Assembly: GCF_020171945.1 (NCBI RefSeq)
Contig: NZ_JAIVAP010000011.1
Location: forward strand, 1-64,000
Reading direction: 5' to 3'
From: Bacillus infantis
GTDB taxonomy: Bacteria; Bacillota; Bacilli; Bacillales; Cytobacillaceae
DNA length: 64,000 bases
Program-made: the position numbers and the translations under genes
Shown: positions 1-6,987 of the stretch, piece by piece
Layout of the letters: every line of letters starts with the position of its first letter
Position numbering within the stretch: position 1 is the first letter of the stretch
Notes under the pieces: model-generated
Told to the model about the DNA's origin: nothing
Databases searched by the model: none
What the model saw: the letters and a program-made list of their open reading frames with translations, nothing else

Positions 1-256
1 TTTCCGAAAACTTCTTTCCACACTGACAAGCATAGCGGCGCTTCTTATAGAAGAGCAGCGTCTGTCTTTCAAATAGCTTTAAATGCTTAATTTTCTGTAT
101 CCGATAGTCGTGGATTTTCTCCGTTGATGTCCCACAAACCGGACAAACATGGGCTCTGACAGGCATCTCTACATGAATGCGGAGCTTCTCTTCCACTTCC
201 TCCATTGATAGAACCACTACTTCTTCAAATCCGGGTAATTTTATGTTAGAATTCAT
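1..256 (-). CDS. ISL3-family transposase, N-terminal part (runs off the window)
   Basis: The minus strand reads from an ATG at 256 to the window edge without a stop, giving about 85 residues. They contain a CPVCG motif near residue 38 and an RRYACQCGKKFSE segment at the end of the visible part. This pair of cysteine motifs is the N-terminal zinc-binding region typical of ISL3-family (transposase_20-type) transposases; the catalytic domain lies outside the window. An element-end-like sequence lies upstream at 331-357, as expected for the 5' end of the element. Whether the transposase is intact cannot be judged. Confidence 0.85.
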   Translation of the reverse strand, partial: MNSNIKLPGFEEVVVLSMEEVEEKLRIHVEMPVRAHVCPVCGTSTEKIHDYRIQKIKHLKLFERQTLLFYKKRRYACQCGKKFSE

Positions 257-330
257 TATGCACGTATCTCCAATCTATACTTGTTTCTCGACAACTCAAG
301 TATAAAAGACTGGATGATTACGTGCATTTT

Positions 331-357
331 TTATGTCTCAATTTGTGTAGGAACCCC
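331..357 (-). repeat. Probable terminal inverted repeat of the ISL3 element
   Basis: Read on the minus strand from 357, the sequence begins GGGGTTCCTACACAAATTGA, which resembles the GGGTTCTTTGCACAAATT-type ends of ISL3 elements. It lies about 75-100 bases upstream of the transposase start. The other end is outside the window, so the match between ends and the 8 bp target duplication cannot be tested. Confidence 0.6.
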
Positions 358-853
358 AACATTTAGTATAGAGCCATTTTAAACAAGCCCGTATCATCTT
401 GAAAATTATGAGAGCTATTTCCCCAGAGAGACTTCTTTTGATTTGGGTGGCAGAGGGTTCGGTTGATGTGTGTTTTTACTTAGGGTAGGCGAGTTTGTAT
501 AGGTGTTTGATTGCTTTTTATATGGCTTTTTTATGAGCTTGGAAGCGGGGTGGAGCACATCCGCCAAGCGGAAAAGTTTCCTCATGAAGATGTTCCATTA
601 GCGGAAATTAAAAATAAAGCTAATTGAGGTTTGATAATGTCTGCCGTGTTTGTAAACAGTGTTTGTCAAGGAATAGCCAGGATGGGCATTAAATTAACAT
701 AGAAAAAGCGCTGCAGAATTACTCCTTAAAGTAAACCATAGCGCTAGTTATTTTGCCGGCAAAAAGCGGTGCAAGGTGTTCGAAAGTTGGTAGCAGTTTA
801 TCCATGAGACGGGTTTCGCCACGCAATCTAAAGCCTCTGAACCCCCAGTCCTC
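358..853. other. Gene-poor stretch next to the IS end, with a possible gene remnant
   Basis: No convincing gene was found here. A plus-strand open stretch at 535-627 reads like the last 30 residues of a protein (it contains GVEHIRQAEKFPHEDVPLAE and stops at TGA 625-627) but has no start or ribosome binding site. It may be the 3' end of a gene destroyed by the neighbouring insertion. The rest shows no RNA gene or strong hairpin. Confidence 0.3.
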
Positions 854-2509
854 TTACGAAATTGGCCATTTAAAATCCTTCTTATAGTAAGTTTCTTTGA
901 GTTTACTTAAGTCATGCTCCCACTCAGTGATAGCATATTGGAATTTCTTCGTTCCATTTTTTTGTCCTTTTCTAAGTTTGACATTATAGGCAATAATAGT
1001 GGCTACTTTTTTCAACCCTAATGCAGGAACCGCTTTTTTTAGAATCGACCATCTCTTATCACGTGTGAGGCCAGTAATTTGATATCCCATCAGTTTTAGG
1101 GCGCTGTGTTCATTTAATTTGGTATCGTCGAGTTCTTCTGCATGGGTTTTCTCCCCGATATCGGTATTTGGCCATTTAAACTCATCCGAAATTTTCGTTG
1201 AAGCAGGAGTTGTCATTTGTTTAACGATTGGCATTGAATATTCTTTGACCTTTGGTTTTACCGGATAATACTGCTTCTTGATTTCTCTCAGGTGTTTCTC
1301 TGGTAGATAGGCAGCTCTTCCGTCCTCTGACATCCATAGCATTGCTTGTAGGTATTTACTCGCAAAATTATCATTAATAGACTGATAGAGTGGTAGTGTC
1401 ATAAGTTTCTCTTTTAGACCAAGCTGCTTAATAACCGTGTCAAAATAATTATCTTTCACAACTCTCAAATTGCTATCATACAAAGGAGCTCGGTTGGGTT
1501 TCGGCGCAAAGGCTTTTAATTCCTTTTCTATCTTTGCCACAATCTCCTCAATTTCTACAGTAATCAGTAATTGGCTCGCTTGTAACTCTTGTTTTTTCAA
1601 TCTAAAAGTGGATTTTTTATGGGATACCTTTTTATTAAGACAATCATGCAAATAATAATACAATGATAAATCCTTTGATTTTTGGAACCACTTCACACTG
1701 ATTACTGCCTTTTCAAGCAATTCTTGATCAAGGTTAAAAAGATAGGAATACCATAGCAAAAAGGTGAATTCCTCCTTCGAGAGCTTACTATCTAAAAATC
1801 CCCATTCAATCTTCAGCATATACGTTAGGATTTCACGTAACTCATCTATTAAATGATAGATAAAGCATATGCGTAGAAAATTCGTCATAATCGATGGTTC
1901 ATTCAAATAAAAAACATTATCAGTGAGATCTGCAAGATGATCTTTAAAAAAATGAATGATTAATCTCTTCTTCGTTGTCTTATGAAGCAGTTGGAATAAA
2001 TCAAGTGTAGACAGAAGTAATTCATCAAATCGAGAATTGATTTCTTGATTGTCGTTCAAGAAAATCATAATCAAAATTTCTTCAAATATATCGTCGAGCT
2101 GCTTACTTTCATATAACAGTGGTGCTTGGTTATCTGCAAGACAATCAATGATATAACGAGACATTTCATAATTCTGCTCTTGGATTAATTTTTTTAGTGT
2201 TACTAATAAAAAGTACGATTCCATTTTAGTTGAAGAAAGAAACAACTTATCAATAAGCTCATAACTAATTCCATTGATAATTTGAGAAAAGAGGGTTTGG
2301 AAGGACTCTTCTTCAAATATGTCCACTTTTACCTGAGATGAAAGTAAGAGTTGGTTATGCAGTTCCTGATTCTCTTGTTCTAACTCCTTGTTCTTGCTGA
2401 AAAGAGACTGATTCTCTCTTCTTAATTGTGTCATTTCGTTTTCATAGGATGTTATAAGCGTATCAAGTTCTTTTCCAAGAACCTGTAAAATTGAATCTTT
2501 GCTAACCAT
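854..2509 (-). CDS. Unrecognised protein with N-terminal coiled coil and basic C-terminal module
   Basis: This is a 551-residue protein of unknown function. The ATG at 2509 is chosen because GGAGG lies six bases upstream; an in-frame TTG five codons earlier overlaps that site. Residues about 8-60 are a glutamate/lysine/asparagine-rich coiled coil, followed by a long leucine- and phenylalanine-rich helical region with no signal peptide or membrane segment. The last ~80 residues (from about HSALKLMGYQITGLT) form a compact basic module rich in Lys, Trp and Tyr, ending WEHDLSKLKETYYKK. That module looks conserved, but I cannot name it. The gene is alone on its strand, divergent from the broken CoiA-like gene, next to an IS element and AT-rich, which suggests accessory DNA. 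Confidence 0.75.
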   Translation of the reverse strand: MVSKDSILQVLGKELDTLITSYENEMTQLRRENQSLFSKNKELEQENQELHNQLLLSSQVKVDIFEEESFQTLFSQIINGISYELIDKLFLSSTKMESYFLLVTLKKLIQEQNYEMSRYIIDCLADNQAPLLYESKQLDDIFEEILIMIFLNDNQEINSRFDELLLSTLDLFQLLHKTTKKRLIIHFFKDHLADLTDNVFYLNEPSIMTNFLRICFIYHLIDELREILTYMLKIEWGFLDSKLSKEEFTFLLWYSYLFNLDQELLEKAVISVKWFQKSKDLSLYYYLHDCLNKKVSHKKSTFRLKKQELQASQLLITVEIEEIVAKIEKELKAFAPKPNRAPLYDSNLRVVKDNYFDTVIKQLGLKEKLMTLPLYQSINDNFASKYLQAMLWMSEDGRAAYLPEKHLREIKKQYYPVKPKVKEYSMPIVKQMTTPASTKISDEFKWPNTDIGEKTHAEELDDTKLNEHSALKLMGYQITGLTRDKRWSILKKAVPALGLKKVATIIAYNVKLRKGQKNGTKKFQYAITEWEHDLSKLKETYYKKDFKWPIS

Positions 2510-2711
2510 GTCTTCCCTCCGCAACCACTCTACTTAACTATTTTTTCACTATTGTATCACGGATGGAGAAAAGTGGAAGGGTTCGATTGGGGAGGGGGGA
2601 TGAGGGTATTCCTAAAAATAGCTCATTTAGTATGCCCCCTTCCGCCTCCCACTTGAAGTTGTGTTTTTGGTATAATTTACATATTGGATGAACACCGAAA
2701 GGGTGGGGAGT

Positions 2712-4214
2712 ATGCTAAAAGCCTTATTAAGGGATGAATTGATTAACCTGGCATCAACGCATTATAAAAATCAAAGAAGCAGGCTGAAGTAAGATACTAA
2801 TATAGATCAATATATTTGTCCTTATTGCAATGGAAAGGTCATTATCAACTGGGCTGAAGTTCCGAAGAAAATTCCGCACTTCAGTCACAGGCAGACATTG
2901 GAGTGCATTTATGAAGGTGGAGGCGAAACTGAAAGTCACCGATTAGGAAAAGTAAAGCTATTTAATTACCTTGAAAGCCTGTTAAATCATAAGGTAATAA
3001 AGATTGAAATTGAGCATTATATACCGGAAACGAGGCAGATTGCTGATATTTTTATTGAATTTGAAAACGGAGTTCAGTGGGTTGTGGAATATCAGCGCTC
3101 TAATATAAACCCAGAGAAGATACAGGAAAGAAAAAAGCTCTATCAGAAAGCTGGAATTAAAGATATATGGGTAATAGGAGAAAATCTAATTAACTCTTCA
3201 GGATTGGTTACGTATACCGTCAAGAGAGCTGCTGAAGCTTTAATCGAGAATTCCTTTGACCAACCTTCAATAGTCTCATTTAATCCGGCAACCGACATCA
3301 TTGAAATTTTTAGAGGGTTGGAGCGAGTGAATAATCGTACCTACACAGTAAATGAGGCTGTCATGGGAATGGATTTGAAGGATGTTGGAATTAATTTATA
3401 TGGAGAGTTTTTTGGGGCGGAGGATGTGGAATCTGTAGACATTGATAAATCAAATTTTTCAGAGTCCACTCTAACATTCGATTTAGAAGTTGAAGCCATC
3501 AGAAAATGTGAGATTCCAGGATATGCATTTGAGGCGCCGATTTTTAATGAGGAAACCTCCGAGTTTACTTATCTGCCATTTCAACTTCCGACAGTCCTAT
3601 ATAGGGTGGTACCTGTAGAAATGAAAGATCTAATGTTAAGGGGCTTTTATTTGTTTAACCATAAAGAATTGTCAATGTCTGAACAATTTATTGTACTGGG
3701 GGTCTCAAAGAGATCGTGGAAAAACAAAGTCTATAAAAAAAGGCCGGTATATGAACCAGAGATTCCTTTCATGGAAACTCCCATGAATAAAGGAATATTG
3801 CTGTGGGCCATTGATCATCTCTATGAACATTTTTATCAGACTGAAGAAGAGTTTAAATTGGATTATGAGTATATACAACGCGGTCGCCCAGTCCCTTTCT
3901 ATACCAAGATACACAGATATAACAAAAATAATTTACTTGGTCCTGGTAAGCCAATTGTAACTAAAACTCAATTTAGCGCAAGTGTTTCTTTGAGCAGCGT
4001 GCTTGCATTATTGCTTTCTATATTGAGAGGAACTCAAGTAAATAATTCCACAAAGGAAGCAGTATTTCTGGGAATTATTTTTCAAGAGGAGTTATATGAA
4101 CCATTTACTTTAGCTATATTCGAAAAAGTTATTATAAGATTTAAAAAGTTGTTAACACCTTCTCCTGATTATCATGGGTTTTATAGTGTGGGTGTTGGGA
4201 TGTTTGTAGAGTGA
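2712..4214 (+). pseudogene. CoiA-like competence/nuclease-family protein, interrupted by an in-frame TAA
   Basis: A good start exists at ATG 2712 (GGGTGGGGAG four to five bases upstream). The frame reads MLKALLRDELINLASTHYKN... for 26 codons, meets TAA at 2790-2792, then stays open in the same frame to TGA/TAG-type termination at 4214. The part after the stop contains a CPYC zinc-ribbon half-motif, HFSHRQTLEC, GESESH-like GETESHRLGK and the ADIFIEFENGVQWVVEYQRS stretch typical of the CoiA-like nuclease fold, followed by ~300 less recognisable residues. The only usable later start is TTG 2898, which removes the CPYC motif. The gene is therefore probably inactive, unless the stop is read through or is a sequencing error. 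CoiA proteins act with RecA in transformation; other family members are of unknown role. Confidence 0.8.
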
Positions 4215-4353
4215 ATTTGAGGTATTATTGGGCTACTAATTGATAGATTAATGTCACTTCCGCAATAATTTTTTACATAATTAGAATTGAATAATTCTAA
4301 TTACTTTTCTAAGAGCATATATAGAATTAAATAATATTGGAGGAGTATTAATA

Positions 4354-4551
4354 ATGGCTAGACCAAAAAGACCAAATTGGAAGGATATCGTTTTAAAGGA
4401 GTTGGCTACTGCGTGTAATAAGCCAGGTGGTTCGTACTTGTTAAGAAATGAATACGCAAAAGGAGCAGCGGCAATTTTGGGTTATCAAGAAAGCACGGTC
4501 TGTAAATACGTTGAGAACTTACTTGGTAAACATCATAAAGAGGAGTGGTAA
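4354..4551 (+). CDS. Small basic protein, 65 residues, possible DNA-binding
   Basis: A strong ribosome binding site (GGAGGAG, spacing about eight) precedes ATG 4354, which supports a real gene. The product begins MARPKRPNWKDIVLKELA and contains KGAAAILGYQESTVCKYVE, which reads like a short helix-turn-helix in which the second helix starts at ESTV. It has no signal peptide or membrane segment. I do not recognise the family; a small sequence-specific DNA-binding protein is a guess from its basic character and helical pattern. It stands alone 140 bases after the broken CoiA-like gene. Confidence 0.55.
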   Translation: MARPKRPNWKDIVLKELATACNKPGGSYLLRNEYAKGAAAILGYQESTVCKYVENLLGKHHKEEW

Positions 4552-4620
4552 GTAAAGTTGTGACTTATAAGGAAATGTAAATAAAAAGCATTCACTTGAA
4601 GAGGTAGGGGAGGTACGTCC

Positions 4621-5346
4621 CTATGTTTTTCCCTCCCTATTCCACCTTGTCACTACTCGTCCATAAATATGCTTCTGCTCAATAGATAGAGCCAGCTCAC
4701 AGATCCGTTCAATCGCTGCCAAATCGATTGTTGTCTGGAAAAACCGTTTTCCCCTCATCTCCATGAGGTGGTCAGCAACAGCAGTGTTTTTTGCTCTCCA
4801 GACTTCTTCAGAGATGCTGTTGTTGTTGTTTTAATTCTTTCTTTTCTCTCTTTTATTTCTTTTCTCTATTATGTATTCAGGTTCGATTCACGAGTCCTCA
4901 ACGACCGCTTCACTTGCAGTCAGCAAAAAAAGATTCTGTCTGTTTTTAGACTGTTCCTTGGCTGTACTTGCCTCTTCCGTTTCAGCCAGCATTCGAGTAT
5001 TTCCAGACTCCTCCACACCAGACATCGAAAACAAAAAAACACACGGAAGCCGCTCCGCCGTAATCAGACCGAGCTTTTCCTGACGCTTTATCAAATGGTG
5101 AATCCACGAATAGCTATTAAGATCCCTCTTTTTCAAGTAGTAAAACCATAGGCCTCTCCGCAGTAAATGAATAGAACGGACATACTGCCTCATATTCAGC
5201 ACAATCTCACCAAACGGGACCACATCCTTCAGCATCGCAGCACTCTTAAGAAGCAAATATAACAACAAGCCCTCCATATAATCAAACTCATCTCTCCACC
5301 GGACCTGCCTTTCAACCTGATTCCGCCCATTCATCTGCATCCGCAT
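4621..5346 (-). pseudogene. Unrecognised gene broken by two in-frame stops
   Basis: The minus-strand frame starts at ATG 5346 (AGGAGTG nine bases upstream; an in-frame TTG lies at 5352) and runs as MRMQMNGRNQVERQVRWRDE. It has a helical Leu/Tyr-rich middle (WFYYLKKRDLNSYSWIHHL) and reaches TGA at 4888-4890. The same frame then continues for 18 codons to TAA at 4831-4833, then for 69 codons (from NNNNSISEEVWRAKN, through FFQTTIDLAAIERICELALS, to TRWNREGKT) to TAG at 4621. Protein-like sequence on both sides of the stops in one unchanged frame points to a single ~240-residue ancestral protein. The middle segment is very lysine/glutamate/asparagine-rich and may itself be an insertion. The family is unknown. 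Confidence 0.55.
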
Positions 5347-5429
5347 TCCCAATCACTCCTATTTTGTTTGTTCATCTCTTATATATAGATGTGAATAGAA
5401 AATGGACATGGTGTGGGGATATTTTTTTT

Positions 5430-5466
5430 GAGCCAAGGGGAGCCAAGGGGACAGGTCCCGTGGCTC
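5430..5466. repeat. Class B (REP-like) palindrome
   Basis: A GAGCCAAGGGG unit is repeated twice, followed by ACAGGTCCCGTGGCTC. The outer GAGCCA...TGGCTC arms and the inner GGGGACAGGTCCC form a hairpin. Related palindromes occur at 6773, 45220, 59864 and 61342. Confidence 0.75.
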
Positions 5467-5505
5467 AGTTTAAAAAGTTCCATGGCACCGTCCTTTTGAC
5501 TGTCA

Positions 5506-5525
5506 TTAATCAAACGTTTGATTAA
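5506..5525. repeat. Class C 20 bp palindrome, perfect copy
   Basis: TTAATCAAACGTTTGATTAA is a perfect 20 bp palindrome. Near-identical copies occur at 32826, 45955 and 60248, always between genes. The size and symmetry fit a TetR-like operator, but a repeat-borne motif is equally possible. Confidence 0.7.
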
Positions 5526-5707
5526 TTCTTATCGCTTTCATAAGGTAGTCAGAAGTATCCTTGTATGCCTATCCTGCCAACAATCTGCTTAAAGATAGGA
5601 TTGTTTTGAATTTGCACAAAATCTATTATTGTCCTTCTTTAATCAAGCCAGTTCAAATATAATTGTAAATAAAAGGAATACCTTAACTGCAATCTTAAGA
5701 GGAAGGA

Positions 5708-6337
5708 ATGACAACCATTAGAACACTGTTATTATTTTGCTGTCTTTTATTGTTATCGGCTTGTACTCTGGGTGCAGTTCAAGAAGAGGGTTATATCATA
5801 AGCAAAAGTGATTCCGAAATTTGGGTTGTACCGGCGACTGAAAAAGAGATGGAGGAGAAAGGCTTCGAGGAGCTTGCAGAAGCTTATGGGGGAGAAGGAA
5901 CTTTTTTTAATATATCCAAACTAGATAGCAGACGTCAGGAAAAGCTTAAAGAAGGGCAAAATGTAATAGTCTATTACAATGGAGATAAAGCCACCTCAGC
6001 CCCAGCCCAGGCAGGAGCCATAAAGGTAAAAGTTGTGGACAGCGTCAGTGCTAAGAAGCCTGTCTTTGAGGGTGTAATTGCCTTAAAATGGACTGAACAG
6101 GCCCACCAGATCCTGGTGATTAATAAGATTTCAGGTGAGATGCTTGAGAATGGAACACGAGAAGAGATCATGGATATTGCTTCCCAAGAAGGAAATGGCA
6201 TGATTTTTTACGTTAGCGGAACAAAATTTAAGGAATTAGAAGTCGGGCAAAACGTATCGGTTACTCATCAGGGAATGGCTCAAGAGTCGCTTCCTCCTAA
6301 GTCAGGGGCAGAGCGGATTGAGGTATTGGATGAATGA
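5708..6337 (+). CDS. DUF3221-type secreted lipoprotein with two repeats
   Basis: This 209-residue protein has an N-terminal signal with the lipobox LLSAC (cysteine at residue 19), so it should be anchored on the outer face of the membrane. Two similar halves follow: residues about 27-112 (starts EEGYIISKSDSEIWVV, ends with VKVVDSV) and about 118-209 (FEGVIALKW...QILVINKI...IEVLDE). Each carries the pattern of DUF3221, a small beta-barrel-like domain of Bacillus lipoproteins with unknown role. ATG 5708 has GAGG about five bases upstream. The neighbours give no functional hint: a palindrome lies 180 bases upstream and an unrelated truncated gene follows. Confidence 0.8.
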   Translation: MTTIRTLLLFCCLLLLSACTLGAVQEEGYIISKSDSEIWVVPATEKEMEEKGFEELAEAYGGEGTFFNISKLDSRRQEKLKEGQNVIVYYNGDKATSAPAQAGAIKVKVVDSVSAKKPVFEGVIALKWTEQAHQILVINKISGEMLENGTREEIMDIASQEGNGMIFYVSGTKFKELEVGQNVSVTHQGMAQESLPPKSGAERIEVLDE

Positions 6338-6418
6338 GGATTCTATAATCTTCACAAGTCAATCTTCAATGTGGTAGTCTGCAGTTAAAAGATTGTCATG
6401 CAGAGAGGGGAAATGAAT

Positions 6419-6838
6419 ATGGCTTTGTCTGTCAAGAATTTCAGGGGTGATACCTATTTTTTACATAGCCGGCTAACGAAGAAAGGAAACCTCTCTTTCC
6501 ATTTTTCAAAAAAGGCTGAAGGCGCAGCAGATATTCAGAATGTACCTGAAGGATATGAAATTTATGAAGAACCAAACGGGAAAGTGTACCTGAGAAAACA
6601 GACAATCTCACCTATCAAAGCGGACGAGCTCCGGCTGATTGAAGAGGGAATGAAGAAATACTCAATCATTGAGGATTTTAGTAGCGGTGACAGGTACCTC
6701 CCGAAAAATCTTGTTTCACAGGATGGTTTCACGAAGAGTGGAGTGAAGACGCTTCACTCTTTTTTTATCGGTGAGCCATGGGGTCTGACCCCATGGCCCA
6801 GTCGGATCCGACCCCATGGCTTTTTTATGGGCATATAG
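6419..6838 (+). CDS. Hypothetical protein, 3' end replaced by class A and B repeats
   Basis: ATG 6419 is preferred over ATG 6398 and 6413 because AGAGGGG lies eight bases before it. The first 89 residues (MALSVKNFRGDTYFLHSRL... to DFSS) look like an ordinary cytoplasmic protein of unknown family with a KVYLRKQTISPIKADEL strand-helix segment. From codon 90 (base 6686) the frame enters a class A repeat (GDRYLPKNLVSQ), crosses a terminator-like hairpin and a class B palindrome, and stops at 6838. The final ~50 residues are thus translated repeat, not native protein, so the original C-terminus has been lost. Bacillus relatives of such proteins tend to be longer, but I cannot verify the family. 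Confidence 0.65.
   Translation: MALSVKNFRGDTYFLHSRLTKKGNLSFHFSKKAEGAADIQNVPEGYEIYEEPNGKVYLRKQTISPIKADELRLIEEGMKKYSIIEDFSSGDRYLPKNLVSQDGFTKSGVKTLHSFFIGEPWGLTPWPSRIRPHGFFMGI
6686..6732 (+). repeat. Class A dispersed repeat, copy 1
   Basis: It begins GGTGACAGGTACCTCCCGAA and ends with two TGTTTCAC-like segments. It lies inside the reading frame of the gene at 6419 and replaces its 3' end; here the TGA is out of frame and is read through. Confidence 0.85.
6741..6767 (+). terminator. Intrinsic terminator
   Basis: GAGTGAA, a five-base loop, TTCACTC, then eight T. It ends the transcript of the truncated gene at 6419, although the reading frame continues through it. Confidence 0.75.
6773..6826. repeat. 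Class B (REP-like) double palindrome
   Basis: GAGCCATGGGG, TCTGA, CCCCATGGCCCA is followed by GTCGGATCCGAC and a second CCCCATGGC with a T run. Two nested hairpins are possible. It sits about 40 bases after class A copy 1, the same order as at 45166 and 59811. Confidence 0.75.
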
Positions 6839-6855
6839 TCATTAAAAAGAAATAT

Positions 6856-6948
6856 ATTTTCAAAAAATATTTAATATTGAAAATTAATTACATATTACGA
6901 TTGAATTTCACACTCTTCCCTGTTTATACTTTAATGGAAGCGCTGCCA
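6856..6948 (+). promoter_or_regulatory. Promoter of the GHL10 gene with RpiR-type and cre-like sites
   Basis: TTGAAT (6901) and TATACT (6925-6930) are separated by 18 bases. Upstream, ATTTTCAA (6856-6863) and TTGAAAAT (6877-6884) are perfect inverted arms, the pattern bound by RpiR/MurR-type SIS regulators. Five bases after the -10 box, TGGAAGCGCTGCCA (6935-6948) matches the cre consensus at 12 of 14 positions, placed to block initiation. The same layout recurs at 9400-9500 and 34840-34918. Confidence 0.6.
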
Positions 6949-6987
6949 ATTTAAGGAGTGCGAATTTCTGAAGGGGAGGAAATCACG

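Noticed and set aside
4768-5151. Plus-strand frame opposite the broken minus-strand gene
   Set aside because: It has no ribosome binding site and the minus strand shows the protein-like pattern, including beyond the stops.
6958-6987. Longer N-terminus for the GHL10 hydrolase
   Set aside because: The extra codons overlap the AGGGGAGG ribosome binding site of TTG 6988 and would precede a clean signal peptide.
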